Of a stretch of DNA of 64,000 nt, positions 8,821 to 16,980 are shown piece after piece. The notes below the pieces were generated by a model. It was given only the letters and a program-made list of their open reading frames with translations, was not told where the DNA came from and made no database searches. Source of the stretch: DATJKD01 sp963834855 (lineage in GTDB: Bacteria; Pseudomonadota; Gammaproteobacteria; Steroidobacterales; Steroidobacteraceae); contig CAWIDH010000007.1 in the NCBI GenBank assembly GCA_963834855.1, forward strand, positions 1 to 64,000, read 5' to 3'. Position numbers and translations under genes: made by a program. Within the stretch, counting starts at the first letter, position 1. Each line of letters starts with the position of its first letter.

Positions 8821-10080
8821 ATGGATCGCCCCGTCGAAAGGAGCGTCATCGAGCCCCTGTCGCCCCGCCTGCACGCGCTGGTGCTGGCGCTGTCGCGGGA
8901 CACCGGGGCATTGACCCAGCGGGTCGTCGACATCGTCAAAGGCGCGATCCCCGACTACACGCTCTCCGCCGATCCGGCGATGAAGCAGGCGCTCTGGGAC
9001 TCGGTCGTGCTGCACCTCGGGATCTGGTACGACTGCCTGCTCGCGGCCCGGCCGCCGACCGAGGAAATGCTGCTGCCGGTCGAGGCGGCCGCGCGCCGGC
9101 GGGTGCACCAGGGCGTTTCGCTGGCCGGCATGCTGCGCGCCTTCCGGATCGGCTCGCGCGGTTTCTGGGTGGGCTTGCTCGAAGCGGCCGGCGACGACAC
9201 CGAGCTGCACAACGAGCTGCTGTTCAGGGTCTCGCCGTACCTCCTGCACCATTTCGACGTGATCGCCCAGGCGGTCTCGCAGGCCTATCTCGACGAGCAG
9301 TTGCAGCATGCCCGGTGGCGCGATCGCCTGCGGCAGGAGCTGTGGAACGTGATCTCGGCACGGCCGGACGACACGGAGGCGTTCCGCCGCCACGCCGAGG
9401 CGCTCGGCCTCGATGCCTGGTCGCCACACTGCGCGGTCGTGCTGCGGCTGGGCGGCGCGGCCGAGGCCTCCCCGATGCTCGAAAACGCGGTCAATCGCCT
9501 GCTGACGCGAGTGGCGGAATGCTGGGCGGTGCCCGTCGCGAGCCTCATGCACGTGCTGCACCGCGATCACCTGGTGCTGTGGTTTCCGGTGCTGCGCGGC
9601 GAGACGCTGGTGGATACCGATCGGCGGTTGGCCGCCCAGGCCGGCGAGCTGATGGCCCGGAGCCAGGCGGTCACCGGGGCGGGCGTCGGACTGCCCGGCT
9701 CGGCGGCGCGCGGCTGGTGGCTGTCGATGCAGCAGGCCTTTCGCGCGCTCGAATCGGGTGCGGGCGGCGCGCGGCCGGCCGCCCAGCGCTACTCGGAGAT
9801 CCTGTTCGCCGACATCGCCGCGACCTCCGACAACGTGCAGCGCTATCTCGACGCGATGATCGAGCGCCTGAGTGCCGAGCCGCAGCTGCTGGAAACGCTG
9901 CAGGTGTACCTCGAGCTGCGCCAGCACCGCAAGGCGGTTGCCAGCAAGCTCAACGTGCACCCGAACACGCTCGATAACCGGCTGCAGCGCATCGAGACCG
10001 TGCTCGGCGGGCGCTTCGACAACGTCTCGTGGCTCGCGATGCTGGACGCCGCGCTGCGCCTGCGCCGGCACGGGACGTAG
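8821..10080 (+). CDS. PucR/CdaR-type transcriptional regulator
   Basis: A 419-residue DNA-binding regulator. The C terminus holds the PucR-type helix-turn-helix: LQVYLELRQHRKAVASKL then NVHPNTLDNRLQRIETVLG. The N-terminal part (LHLGIWYDCLLAARPP through RIGSRGFWVGLL) is the helical sensory region common to proteobacterial members, and the middle resembles a degenerate GGDEF-like fold found in this family. It precedes a TonB receptor and an acyl-CoA ligase on the same strand, and regulators of this type usually control adjacent catabolic genes, so the receptor and ligase are probable targets. The effector is unknown. Confidence 0.85.
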   Translation: MDRPVERSVIEPLSPRLHALVLALSRDTGALTQRVVDIVKGAIPDYTLSADPAMKQALWDSVVLHLGIWYDCLLAARPPTEEMLLPVEAAARRRVHQGVSLAGMLRAFRIGSRGFWVGLLEAAGDDTELHNELLFRVSPYLLHHFDVIAQAVSQAYLDEQLQHARWRDRLRQELWNVISARPDDTEAFRRHAEALGLDAWSPHCAVVLRLGGAAEASPMLENAVNRLLTRVAECWAVPVASLMHVLHRDHLVLWFPVLRGETLVDTDRRLAAQAGELMARSQAVTGAGVGLPGSAARGWWLSMQQAFRALESGAGGARPAAQRYSEILFADIAATSDNVQRYLDAMIERLSAEPQLLETLQVYLELRQHRKAVASKLNVHPNTLDNRLQRIETVLGGRFDNVSWLAMLDAALRLRRHGT

Positions 10081-10100
10081 CCGGCTCGCTGGACATACTC

Positions 10101-10118
10101 ACAGCGCAACACAGCGCA
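10101..10118 (+). repeat. Tandem ACAGCGCA half-sites upstream of the TonB receptor
   Basis: ACAGCGCA occurs at 10101-10108 and again at 10111-10118, exactly 10 bp apart, so both copies face the same side of the helix. They lie about 110 bp upstream of the receptor start, where the PucR-type activator could bind. No dyad symmetry is evident. Confidence 0.3.
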
Positions 10119-10228
10119 TTCCCAATTCCACCCCGCCTTTCCGCTGCGTACCGTGGCAGCCAGCTCGAGGCGCGCATCATCCGGATTCGCGCACGAACGA
10201 GCCGAACCGCATCGACGAGGAGGGGGAC

Positions 10229-12520
10229 ATGCAAGTGCGCAGATACGCCCCGAGTGGGCGAGTCAGCCGGAGCGACAGCCTGGTGATGAGCGTGAGTCTG
10301 ATCCTGGCCGGTGTTTCTGCCACCGACCTCGCCCAGGCGCAGGAGTCGCCGCCGGGCGCGACGTCGGTGTTGATGGAGGAAGTCACGGTGACGGCGCGCA
10401 AGCGGGAGGAGCTCGTCCAGGACGTGCCCCTGTCGGTGTCCGCCTTCGATGCGGATCAGCTCGAGGCGCTGAAGGTTCGCGATCTGGAGAGCCTCGCGGT
10501 CAACATGCCGAACGTGGCGCTGGATGACATCGGGACCTTCCCCGGAACGGCGAACTTCTCGATTCGCGGCCTCGGAATCAACAGCTCGATTCCGTCGATC
10601 GATCCAACGGTCGGCATCTTCATCGACGGCGTCTACATGGGGAACAACCTGGGAGTGATCCTCGATACGTTCGAGCTGGAAAACATCCAGGTCCTGCGCG
10701 GCCCGCAAGGCACGCTGTTCGGGCGCAACGTCACCGGCGGCGCCGTGCTGGTTAACACCAGCAAGCCGGGTGATTCATTCGAGTTCTCGATCAAGGGAGC
10801 GATGGACAGCAACCCGAACGGCGACGGTGGCCTGAACCGCTATGTCACGGCTTCCGTCGGTGGTCCGCTGACCGATACCTTCGCCGCCAAGGTCAGCGTC
10901 TACAACAACACGGACGACGGCTGGTTCGAGAACGAGCTCGACGGTGACGACTTCGGCGAGACGGACACCACGACGGTACGGCCGGTGCTCGTGTGGAACC
11001 CGACCGACGCTCTCGAGATGGTGCTCCGCTACGAATACACCGAGTCCGACGGGCAGGGCCCGGCGGGGCAGAGCCACACCAACGGGTCGGGTCTACCCGG
11101 CAACCCCGTCAACTTCGACCGCGATTCCCACCGCTTCTCGATCGACGAGCGAGGCGTGGCCGATTTCGACGTCAACTTCCTGTCCTGGGAGACCAACTGG
11201 GACGTCGGCAACGGCACGCTCACGAACATCTTCGGCTGGCGGGATCTCGACATGTTCAACCGCTCGGACATCGACGCGCAGCCGATACCGGTCTTCCACG
11301 TGGCCGCGCAGACCGAGTCCGAGCAGTACAGCAACGAGCTCCGGTACACCGGCGAGTTCGACAACTTCGACCTGACCACGGGCATCTACTACCTGACCAA
11401 CGACATCAAGTACTCGGAGCGGCGCGAGCTGCTGGGCGTGCTGCTGTTGGGAACGCCGCGGGCCGGCCAGCCGTTCATGACCCAGGACGGCGGTGGGGAC
11501 TACCAGGTGGAGACGAGCGCGGTCTTCGGTGAGATGGATTACCACCTCACGGACGCATTGTCCCTCATCGCGGGTCTCCGCTTCACTCACGAGACGAAGG
11601 AAGTCGATATCGCTTCCCTCACTCGCAACATCAATCGTCCCTGCGATGTCACCCAGGGCACCTGCCCCTTCGACTTCAGCGACGACGAGAGCTGGGACGC
11701 CGTGTCGGGCCGGCTGGGCTTCCAGTACGACCTGTCCGACGAGAGCATGGTCTATGCGCACCTGTCGCACGGTCAGCGCTCGGGTGGGTACAACCTGCGC
11801 AATACCGCGGCCGATACAGTCAACTTCGGTCCGGGTCCCTTCGACGAGGAAGTCGTCGACAACCTCGAAGTCGGCTACAAGAGCGAGCTCGGTGGTCGCG
11901 GCCGGTTCAATGCCGCGGTGTTCTACAACCTCGTCGACGACATGCAGCGCGAGATCAACCTGTCCGACCCGACCTCGGGCGTGGTGCAGGTCATCCGCAA
12001 TACCGCCGATACCGAGATTCTCGGCGTCGAGCTCGACGGCATGTACGCCATCGGCGAGCGCACGCTGCTGCTGGCCTCGCTTGGCTGGATAGATGCCCAG
12101 TACGACAGTGTCAAGTTCGACCTGAACGGTGACGGCGTCGTGGACGGACGCGACAAGGACCTGGAGCTGCCACGGGCGGCGGAGTGGACCTACAGCGTCG
12201 GTCTGACCCACGATGTCACCCTCGGGAGCTGGGGCGACCTGACGGCGCGCATCAACTACGCCTTCCGTGACGAGTCGTTCTACACGGACAACAATCGGGG
12301 CTTCATCCTGGACCAGGAGATCCTCGACGTCGGCCTCGATTTCCGCTCGGCGAGTGGGCAGTGGATCGTGTCGCTGTACGGCAAGAACCTGCTCGACGAG
12401 GTGAAGCACGGGGGCGACACGCAGCTTCCCGCGCTCCTCGGACCGGTCCCCCTGGGCGGAACGTTCTCGCCGCTCTCGAAGGGCCGCGTCGTGGGCATCG
12501 AGCTCGGCTACAAGCTCTGA
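10229..12520 (+). CDS. TonB-dependent outer-membrane receptor
   Basis: A 763-residue outer-membrane channel that takes up a ligand using TonB energy. After a signal peptide (LVMSVSLILAGVSATDLAQAQ) comes the TonB box region (MEEVTVTARKREE), the plug (VPLSVSAFDADQLEALKVRD, then NFSIRGLGINSS and VLRGPQGTLFGRNVTGGAV) and a long barrel ending in GIELGYKL. The VTARKREE...VPLSVSA type is common in gammaproteobacteria and sphingomonads that use lipids, steroids or aromatic compounds rather than siderophores. The ATG at 10229 follows a good GGAGG. An acyl-CoA ligase starts 30 bp after the stop, which suggests a hydrophobic carboxylic acid or a precursor of one as the imported substrate (inference). 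Confidence 0.92.
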   Translation: MQVRRYAPSGRVSRSDSLVMSVSLILAGVSATDLAQAQESPPGATSVLMEEVTVTARKREELVQDVPLSVSAFDADQLEALKVRDLESLAVNMPNVALDDIGTFPGTANFSIRGLGINSSIPSIDPTVGIFIDGVYMGNNLGVILDTFELENIQVLRGPQGTLFGRNVTGGAVLVNTSKPGDSFEFSIKGAMDSNPNGDGGLNRYVTASVGGPLTDTFAAKVSVYNNTDDGWFENELDGDDFGETDTTTVRPVLVWNPTDALEMVLRYEYTESDGQGPAGQSHTNGSGLPGNPVNFDRDSHRFSIDERGVADFDVNFLSWETNWDVGNGTLTNIFGWRDLDMFNRSDIDAQPIPVFHVAAQTESEQYSNELRYTGEFDNFDLTTGIYYLTNDIKYSERRELLGVLLLGTPRAGQPFMTQDGGGDYQVETSAVFGEMDYHLTDALSLIAGLRFTHETKEVDIASLTRNINRPCDVTQGTCPFDFSDDESWDAVSGRLGFQYDLSDESMVYAHLSHGQRSGGYNLRNTAADTVNFGPGPFDEEVVDNLEVGYKSELGGRGRFNAAVFYNLVDDMQREINLSDPTSGVVQVIRNTADTEILGVELDGMYAIGERTLLLASLGWIDAQYDSVKFDLNGDGVVDGRDKDLELPRAAEWTYSVGLTHDVTLGSWGDLTARINYAFRDESFYTDNNRGFILDQEILDVGLDFRSASGQWIVSLYGKNLLDEVKHGGDTQLPALLGPVPLGGTFSPLSKGRVVGIELGYKL

Positions 12521-12550
12521 CCGGCCGATCACGATCGGGACGCCGCCGCG

Positions 12551-14182
12551 ATGAACTCGCCCAGTGACGCCGCCAGCGCCTACGCCTACCCGCTGCTGAT
12601 CAAGCAGTTGTGGCACGCCCCGCTGCGCTACGCGGCGGAGCAGGAGATCGTGCACGGCGAGCGGCGCACGAGCTACGCGGAGATGCACGCCCGAGTCGGC
12701 CGCCTGGCGGGCGCACTCACGGCGCTCGGGGTGCGTTTCGGCGACACGGTCGCGGTCATGGACTGGGACAGCGACCGCTACCTCGAGTGCTTCTACGCCG
12801 TGCCGATGATGGGCGCGGTGTTGATGACCGTGAACGTGCGCCTGTCGAGCGAGCAGGTCGTCTACACGCTCAATCACGCCGGCGCCAGCGTGCTGCTGGT
12901 CCACCGCGACTTCCTGCCGCTGCTCGAGGAGATCCGGCCGCGGCTTCAGAGCCTGCGGCACGTGGTGCTGATGGGTGAAGGCGGCGCGGTGCCGTCGGGA
13001 GCGACCGCGTTCGCCGGGGAGTACGAAACGCTGCTCGCGCAGTCATCCGCCGATTTCGCCTTCCCGGATTTCGACGAGCGCACGCGGGCGACCACGTTCT
13101 ACACGACGGGCACGACCGGCGACCCGAAGGGCGTGTACTTCAGTCATCGCCAGCTGGTGCTGCACACACTGGCCGGCATGGCGGCGCTGGCCAGTCCGGC
13201 GTCGGGGCAGCGCTTCCACCGCGGCGACGTCTACATGCCGCTATCGCCGATGTTCCACGTGCACGCCTGGGGGATGCCGTATATCGCGCTGCAGCTCGGC
13301 GTGAAGCAGGTCTACCCCGGCCGCTACGAGCCGCAGCGCCTGCTCGAGCTGATCGAGCGCGAAGGCGTGACCTTCTCGCATTGCGTGCCGACCGTGCTGC
13401 AGATGGTCCTGTCGGCGCCGGGTTCGGACAAGGTCGACCTCTCTCGCTGGAAAGTCGTGATCGGCGGCTCGGCGCTCGCTACAGGGCTCGCGCGCGCGGC
13501 GCGCGAGCGCGGCATCGATGTGTTCGGCGGCTACGGCATGTCCGAGACCTGCCCGATTCTCACGCTCGCGCAGCTGCATCCGCACCTGGGCGAGCTCGAC
13601 GAGGAGGAGGCGCTCCACTATCGCTGCCGGGCCGGCGTGCCGGTGCCCCTGGTCGAGCTGCGCGCGGTCGACAGCGAGTTCCGCGACGTGGGCGAGGGTG
13701 GAAGCGAGAGCGGCGAGATCGTCGCCCGCTCACCCTGGCTCACGCAGGGCTACGTCGGCCGCCCGGAGGCGTCCGAGGAACTCTGGCGCAGCGGCTATCT
13801 GCACACCCAGGACGTCGGCTGCTTCGAGCGCGGCTACCTGCGCATCAGCGACCGGATCAAGGACGTGATCAAGACGGGCGGCGAGTGGGTATCGTCGGTC
13901 GCGATCGAGGATGTCGTCTCGCGCCATCCGTCGGTCGCCGAATGTGCCGTGATCGGCATCCGCGACGAGACCTGGGGCGAGCGCCCGCTTGCGCTGGTGG
14001 TGGCGCGCCCCGGCGAGTCGGTCGACGAGGCGGAGATCAAGCGCCTGGTTTGCCGCTACATAGAGTGCGGGCTGCTGCCGCGCTACTCGGTGCCGAACCG
14101 CGTGCTCGCAGTCGAGGCGCTGGCCAGGACCAGCGTCGGCAAGTACGACAAGAGAGTCCTGCGCCAGCGCTATGCCAGTTAA
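12551..14182 (+). CDS. Acyl-CoA synthetase (AMP-forming), AlkK-like
   Basis: It activates a carboxylic acid to its CoA thioester through an acyl-adenylate. The length of 543 residues, the phosphate-binding loop TFYTTGTTGDPKGVYFSHRQ, the GGYGMSET motif, and the C-terminal hinge RISDRIKDVIKTGGEWVSS place it among medium- and long-chain fatty acid CoA ligases of the AlkK type. The catalytic lysine region near the end (TSVGKYDKR) is intact. It follows the TonB receptor by 30 bp and is probably co-transcribed. The acyl group cannot be fixed from sequence; a fatty acid or a steroid side-chain acid would both fit. Confidence 0.92.
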   Translation: MNSPSDAASAYAYPLLIKQLWHAPLRYAAEQEIVHGERRTSYAEMHARVGRLAGALTALGVRFGDTVAVMDWDSDRYLECFYAVPMMGAVLMTVNVRLSSEQVVYTLNHAGASVLLVHRDFLPLLEEIRPRLQSLRHVVLMGEGGAVPSGATAFAGEYETLLAQSSADFAFPDFDERTRATTFYTTGTTGDPKGVYFSHRQLVLHTLAGMAALASPASGQRFHRGDVYMPLSPMFHVHAWGMPYIALQLGVKQVYPGRYEPQRLLELIEREGVTFSHCVPTVLQMVLSAPGSDKVDLSRWKVVIGGSALATGLARAARERGIDVFGGYGMSETCPILTLAQLHPHLGELDEEEALHYRCRAGVPVPLVELRAVDSEFRDVGEGGSESGEIVARSPWLTQGYVGRPEASEELWRSGYLHTQDVGCFERGYLRISDRIKDVIKTGGEWVSSVAIEDVVSRHPSVAECAVIGIRDETWGERPLALVVARPGESVDEAEIKRLVCRYIECGLLPRYSVPNRVLAVEALARTSVGKYDKRVLRQRYAS

Positions 14183-14228
14183 GTACCTCGTCGCGTGGCG
14201 CAAGTTCCTCAGATCGCTTCGGGGCGAT

Positions 14229-14248
14229 GTTGTTGTAGTTACAATAAC
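14229..14248 (+). promoter_or_regulatory. Candidate BrnA operator overlapping the brnTA promoter
   Basis: An imperfect inverted repeat, GTTGTTGTA-GT-TACAATAAC, with nine-base arms and one mismatch. It contains TACAAT (14240-14245), a good match to a sigma-70 minus-10 box. It ends two bases before the GTG start of the toxin gene. BrnA antitoxins are known to repress their own promoter at palindromes, so this is the expected place for the operator. The minus-10 position would give a nearly leaderless toxin transcript. Confidence 0.55.
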
Positions 14249-14250
14249 TC

Positions 14251-14445
14251 GTGCGCATCACCTTCGATCTGGCCAAGCGCGACGGCACGTTTGCTGCTCG
14301 TGGCCTGGCGTTCGAGGATGCAGCCATCGTCTTCAGGGCGGTGATCGGCGACATACGCCGCGCGCGTGATGACCGACACGTATTTAGTATGAGGAAAGCC
14401 AATGCCCGCGAAGAAGCGCGTATCGCGCCGCTCCTTGAAATCTGA
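14251..14445 (+). CDS. brnT: BrnT-like toxin, internally shortened
   Basis: A 64-residue protein that starts like BrnT (MRITFDLAKRDGTFAARGLAFEDAAIVF) and ends like BrnT (RHVFSMRKANAREEARI). BrnT is a ribosome-dependent mRNA-cutting toxin of the RelE fold, normally about 90 residues. Roughly 25-30 residues that make up the central strands, with the typical segment around RPVVVVHT, are missing here, while the two ends stay in one frame. The product may therefore be inactive or only a BrnA-binding peptide. The GTG start is chosen because it gives the family N terminus. It overlaps the antitoxin gene by 44 bp. Confidence 0.65.
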   Translation: MRITFDLAKRDGTFAARGLAFEDAAIVFRAVIGDIRRARDDRHVFSMRKANAREEARIAPLLEI

Positions 14446-14677
14446 TCTGGCACGCGTCGACGCTCACGTCGTAAAGACGAAGGAATACGTGGAGCTGCCA
14501 GAGCTCACCGCGGACATGCTTGCTCGGGCGAAGGTCAAGAAAGGTGGACGCCCGGTTTCGGCCAACCCGCGAAAGCTCATTACCATTCGGCTGCCTGCCG
14601 ACGTCATAGCGCGGTGGAAGTCGACCGGCCCGGGCTGGCAGACACGCATGGCGGACCGACTCAGCACGACGCGTTGA
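14402..14677 (+). CDS. brnA: BrnA antitoxin
   Basis: A 91-residue antitoxin and autorepressor with a ribbon-helix-helix domain. The family signature is plain: KVKKGGRPVSANPRKLITIRL, followed by PADVIARWKSTGPGWQTRM. BrnA binds and neutralises BrnT and represses the operon. It lies directly after, and partly overlaps, the shortened toxin gene, the normal brnTA order. The antitoxin appears complete while the toxin does not, a pattern expected if the toxin has decayed and the DNA-binding antitoxin is still kept. Confidence 0.85.
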   Translation: MPAKKRVSRRSLKSDLARVDAHVVKTKEYVELPELTADMLARAKVKKGGRPVSANPRKLITIRLPADVIARWKSTGPGWQTRMADRLSTTR

Positions 14678-14734
14678 CGCAACCTGACATCGGCGATGAA
14701 TCGCGAGCCTGCCGCTGTCCGTGCGCAGTGAGGC

Positions 14735-15394
14735 TCACTCCTTGCCCTTCGAACGCCTTGCGAATTTGAGGTGGGTCACTCCTGGCGCGGCCACCGTCCG
14801 CACCAGCTCGAGCCCCCGCAGATCGTCGCCGACGCCGTCGAACAGCCGCTCGCCGCTGCCCAGCAGCGTCGGCACGAGATTGATCTCCATCTCGTCGACC
14901 AGGCCGGCGATGAGGAACTGGCGGGCCGCGCTCGCGCCGCCCGCGAGCGATACGTCCTTGCCGCCTGCAGCCCGCCTCGCCTGTTCGAGCGCGACCTCGA
15001 TGCCACCGGTGACGAACGTGAACGTTGTTCCGCCGTCCAGCTCGAGCGGCGCGCGGGCGTGGTGCGTGAGCACGAACACCGGGTGGTGAAACGGCGGGTT
15101 GGTCCCCCACCAACCGTTCCACGGTTCCTTCGCGTTCCATGGGCCCGGGTGACCGCCAAACATGTTGCGCCCCATCACGGTGGCTCCGATGTTGGCGAGC
15201 GACTCCTCGACGACCGGGGTGCTTTCGTTTACGGCACCGCCTTCAAGGCCATGCATCGCGCGCCACTGCGCGAGCGGAAGGGCCCACTCATGCAGGCGCA
15301 TGCCACCGACCCCGAGCGGGTCCTTCACACTCTGGTTGGGGCCGGCAACGAAGCCGTCGAGCGACATCGAGATCTTGAGCCGCAGCCTGGACAT
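14735..15394 (-). CDS. Dihydrofolate reductase family protein (RibD C-terminal type)
   Basis: A 219-residue NADPH-binding reductase-like protein. It begins with RLKISMSLDGFVAGPNQS, the typical opening of YyaP/RibD-C proteins, and has GATVMGRNMFGG, FVLTHHARAPLE and VSLAGGASAARQFLIAGLVDE, the pyridine nucleotide-binding region. Such proteins are related to folate reductase and to the reductase domain of riboflavin synthesis, but stand-alone members have no assigned substrate. It is encoded just downstream of the DGPF gene on the same strand with 61 bp between, so it could share the ECF42-type promoter suggested for that gene. Confidence 0.85.
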   Translation of the reverse strand: MSRLRLKISMSLDGFVAGPNQSVKDPLGVGGMRLHEWALPLAQWRAMHGLEGGAVNESTPVVEESLANIGATVMGRNMFGGHPGPWNAKEPWNGWWGTNPPFHHPVFVLTHHARAPLELDGGTTFTFVTGGIEVALEQARRAAGGKDVSLAGGASAARQFLIAGLVDEMEINLVPTLLGSGERLFDGVGDDLRGLELVRTVAAPGVTHLKFARRSKGKE

Positions 15395-15455
15395 GCCTAT
15401 CTCCTGCTTATGGCCAGCCCATGGGGTGCCGGCCGATCCCTCTACACCATCAGTC

Positions 15456-15833
15456 TCAGGCCGCGGCGTTGCGTGCGGTTTCGAAATTCGGCTCCTCCAG
15501 CTGGCGCACTTCGCACTCGATGTCCCACTCTTCGCCGTGGACCAGCAGGAAGCGCTTCGTCACTTCGATCGCCTCTTTCTTCGATTTCGCCTCGATGATC
15601 GCATAGCCACCGATCACTTCCTTGGTCTCGGTGAATGGGCCATCGACCGTGCTCACCTTTCCGCGTGAAAGCCGTACACGCACGCCTTCCGACGTCGGCC
15701 GGAGCCCGGCGGTATCGAGCAGTACGCCGGCCTTGGTCATCTCCTCCATCAGCTTGCCCATGTCGGTCATGAGCTGCTCGCTGGGCACCTGGCCTGTGTT
15801 CTCGTTGATCCTGACCATCGAGAGAAATCGCAT
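15456..15833 (-). CDS. DGPF-domain (YCII-related) protein
   Basis: A 125-residue protein of the YCII-related superfamily with the motif VDGPFTETKEVIGGYAI that names the DGPF group. The fold is a dimeric ferredoxin-like barrel; the biochemical role is not established. The ATG at 15833 starts MRFLSMVRINENT, the family norm. DGPF genes are the usual neighbours and targets of ECF42 sigma factors. Here the neighbour is instead a SnoaL-tailed ECF factor, while the window's ECF42 gene is at 49.2 kb. Upstream is a well-formed TGTCGA-N17-CGAC site at 15908-15934, which suggests control by that distant factor. Confidence 0.88.
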   Translation of the reverse strand: MRFLSMVRINENTGQVPSEQLMTDMGKLMEEMTKAGVLLDTAGLRPTSEGVRVRLSRGKVSTVDGPFTETKEVIGGYAIIEAKSKKEAIEVTKRFLLVHGEEWDIECEVRQLEEPNFETARNAAA

Positions 15834-15907
15834 CGTCGTGTCTCCTGGTTGAGTGTTGGGATGTCGACCCGCCGGCGATTCCGGCGTTCTCACCCCTGCC
15901 CCTATCC

Positions 15908-15934
15908 GTCGAACGGGGGACGGCGGAATCGACA
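15908..15934 (-). promoter_or_regulatory. ECF42-type promoter upstream of the DGPF gene
   Basis: Read on the minus strand: TGTCGA (15934-15929), 17 bases, then CGAC (15911-15908). This matches the bipartite TGTCGA and CG(A/T)C pattern that I recall being reported for ECF42 targets in Streptomyces. The minus-10 lies 75 bp from the DGPF start codon. A second copy with identical spacing stands upstream of the DGPF operon at 46.7 kb. Confidence 0.6.
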
Positions 15935-15940
15935 TTCCCA

Positions 15941-16837
15941 TCAATTGCCAGTCCTTGACGGGGCCTCCGGCAGGACCGAAAGGTCAAGCTGCTGAAGGCG
16001 ATCGGGGTCGGCGACCACGTCAATCTCGGCGATCCTGCCCTGAGCGAGCTTGAGACGGAGGACGAGGAGCAACCGTCCGAGCGGCGCCACCATGACTCCC
16101 ACGGCCCCATCCACCAGCGCCGATCGCGCCAGTTGCGCACGGCCCGAGAAGAGCCTGGCCACGGCTCGCGCACCACGGACGTCTTTTTTCGGACCCGGGA
16201 GCGCGGCCGCAAGGTCGGGTCGGAACACGACGTCCGGGTCGAGCAGCGCGACGAGCGCGTCGAAGTCGCCACCGCGGGACGCCGCAAGGAACGCCTCGAC
16301 GATCTCTCGCTGGCGGGGGAGATCGGGATCGGAAACCGCAGGTGATCCTTGCACCCGGCGGCGTGCGCGACTCGCGAGTTGTCTCGCGGCGATCGGGGTA
16401 CGCCCGACGATGGGCGCGATCTCGTCGAAGGACAGGTCGAACATGTCGTGCAGCACGAACGCGACCCGCTCGGCGGGCTCGAGTGCCTCGAGTACCACGA
16501 GCAGCGCGAGACCGACCGAGTCGGCCAGCAGCGCTTCCTGTTCAGGATCGATGCCGTCGTCGTCAGTCGCGTCGGGCCTGGGCTCATGTGATTCCAGTGG
16601 CTCCTCGCGTCGTGACTTTCGCGAGCGCAGCGTATCGAGGCAGACGCGCGCCACGACCGTCGTCAGCCATCCGCCCAGGTTCTCGACGCCGCTCGTGTCC
16701 GAGCGGCTGAGCCGCAGCCAGGATTCCTGCACGGCGTCCTCCGCCTCGCTCAGTGAGCCCAGCATCCGGTAGGCCACGGCCCGCAGGTGCGCGCGGTGGG
16801 TCTCGAACCCGGCGGCCAGGACTTGGGTTTCGTCCAT
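15941..16837 (-). CDS. ECF sigma factor with SnoaL-like C-terminal domain (ECF41/SigJ type)
   Basis: A 298-residue sigma-70 family factor. Region 2 is at AYRMLGSLSEAEDAVQESWLRLSR, region 4 at DMFDLSFDEIAPIVGRTPIAARQLASRARRR, and the last hundred residues form a SnoaL/NTF2-like domain ending in a DPDRLQQLDL segment, close to the NPDKL signature of ECF41 proteins. The DGGGK signature is replaced by a PGPKK segment and a WLPEP linker is not seen, so it may belong to a sister group. In such factors the C-terminal domain regulates activity in place of an anti-sigma factor. The divergent AhpD-like gene is the typical partner. A promoter with the ECF41 pattern precedes the gene, suggesting autoregulation. 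Confidence 0.88.
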   Translation of the reverse strand: MDETQVLAAGFETHRAHLRAVAYRMLGSLSEAEDAVQESWLRLSRSDTSGVENLGGWLTTVVARVCLDTLRSRKSRREEPLESHEPRPDATDDDGIDPEQEALLADSVGLALLVVLEALEPAERVAFVLHDMFDLSFDEIAPIVGRTPIAARQLASRARRRVQGSPAVSDPDLPRQREIVEAFLAASRGGDFDALVALLDPDVVFRPDLAAALPGPKKDVRGARAVARLFSGRAQLARSALVDGAVGVMVAPLGRLLLVLRLKLAQGRIAEIDVVADPDRLQQLDLSVLPEAPSRTGN

Positions 16838-16838
16838 C

Positions 16839-16900
16839 CGTCACGTTTCCTCTTTGCCGTCCGTCATAGCTATGACGAACGGAGTCCAGCCGACGTGACA
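16839..16900. promoter_or_regulatory. Symmetric pair of overlapping ECF41-type promoters
   Basis: On the minus strand, TGTCACG (16900-16894), 16 bases, then CGTC (16877-16874) fits the reported ECF41 pattern TGTCACA-N16-CGTC and points at the sigma gene. On the plus strand, CGTCACG (16839-16845), 16 bases, then CGTC (16862-16865) points at the AhpD-like gene. The two minus-10 tetrads are the ends of the perfect palindrome CGTCATAGCTATGACG (16862-16877), and the whole element is symmetric about 16869.5. The minus-strand site is the better match; the plus-strand minus-35 differs at two positions. Confidence 0.6.
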
Positions 16901-16980
16901 TGGAGCCAGGCCTCCGTGCCACGCCAGCAAGGACGCTGGGATTCCTGAGGTAAATCATGCCAGTGCGGAGGAAAGTGATC

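Noticed and set aside
11093..12961. A 622-codon open frame antisense to the TonB receptor and the ligase start
   Set aside because: It is an antisense shadow caused by GC-rich third codon positions. Its product is rich in valine, histidine and arginine and has no domain or start signal, while the sense gene is fully conserved.
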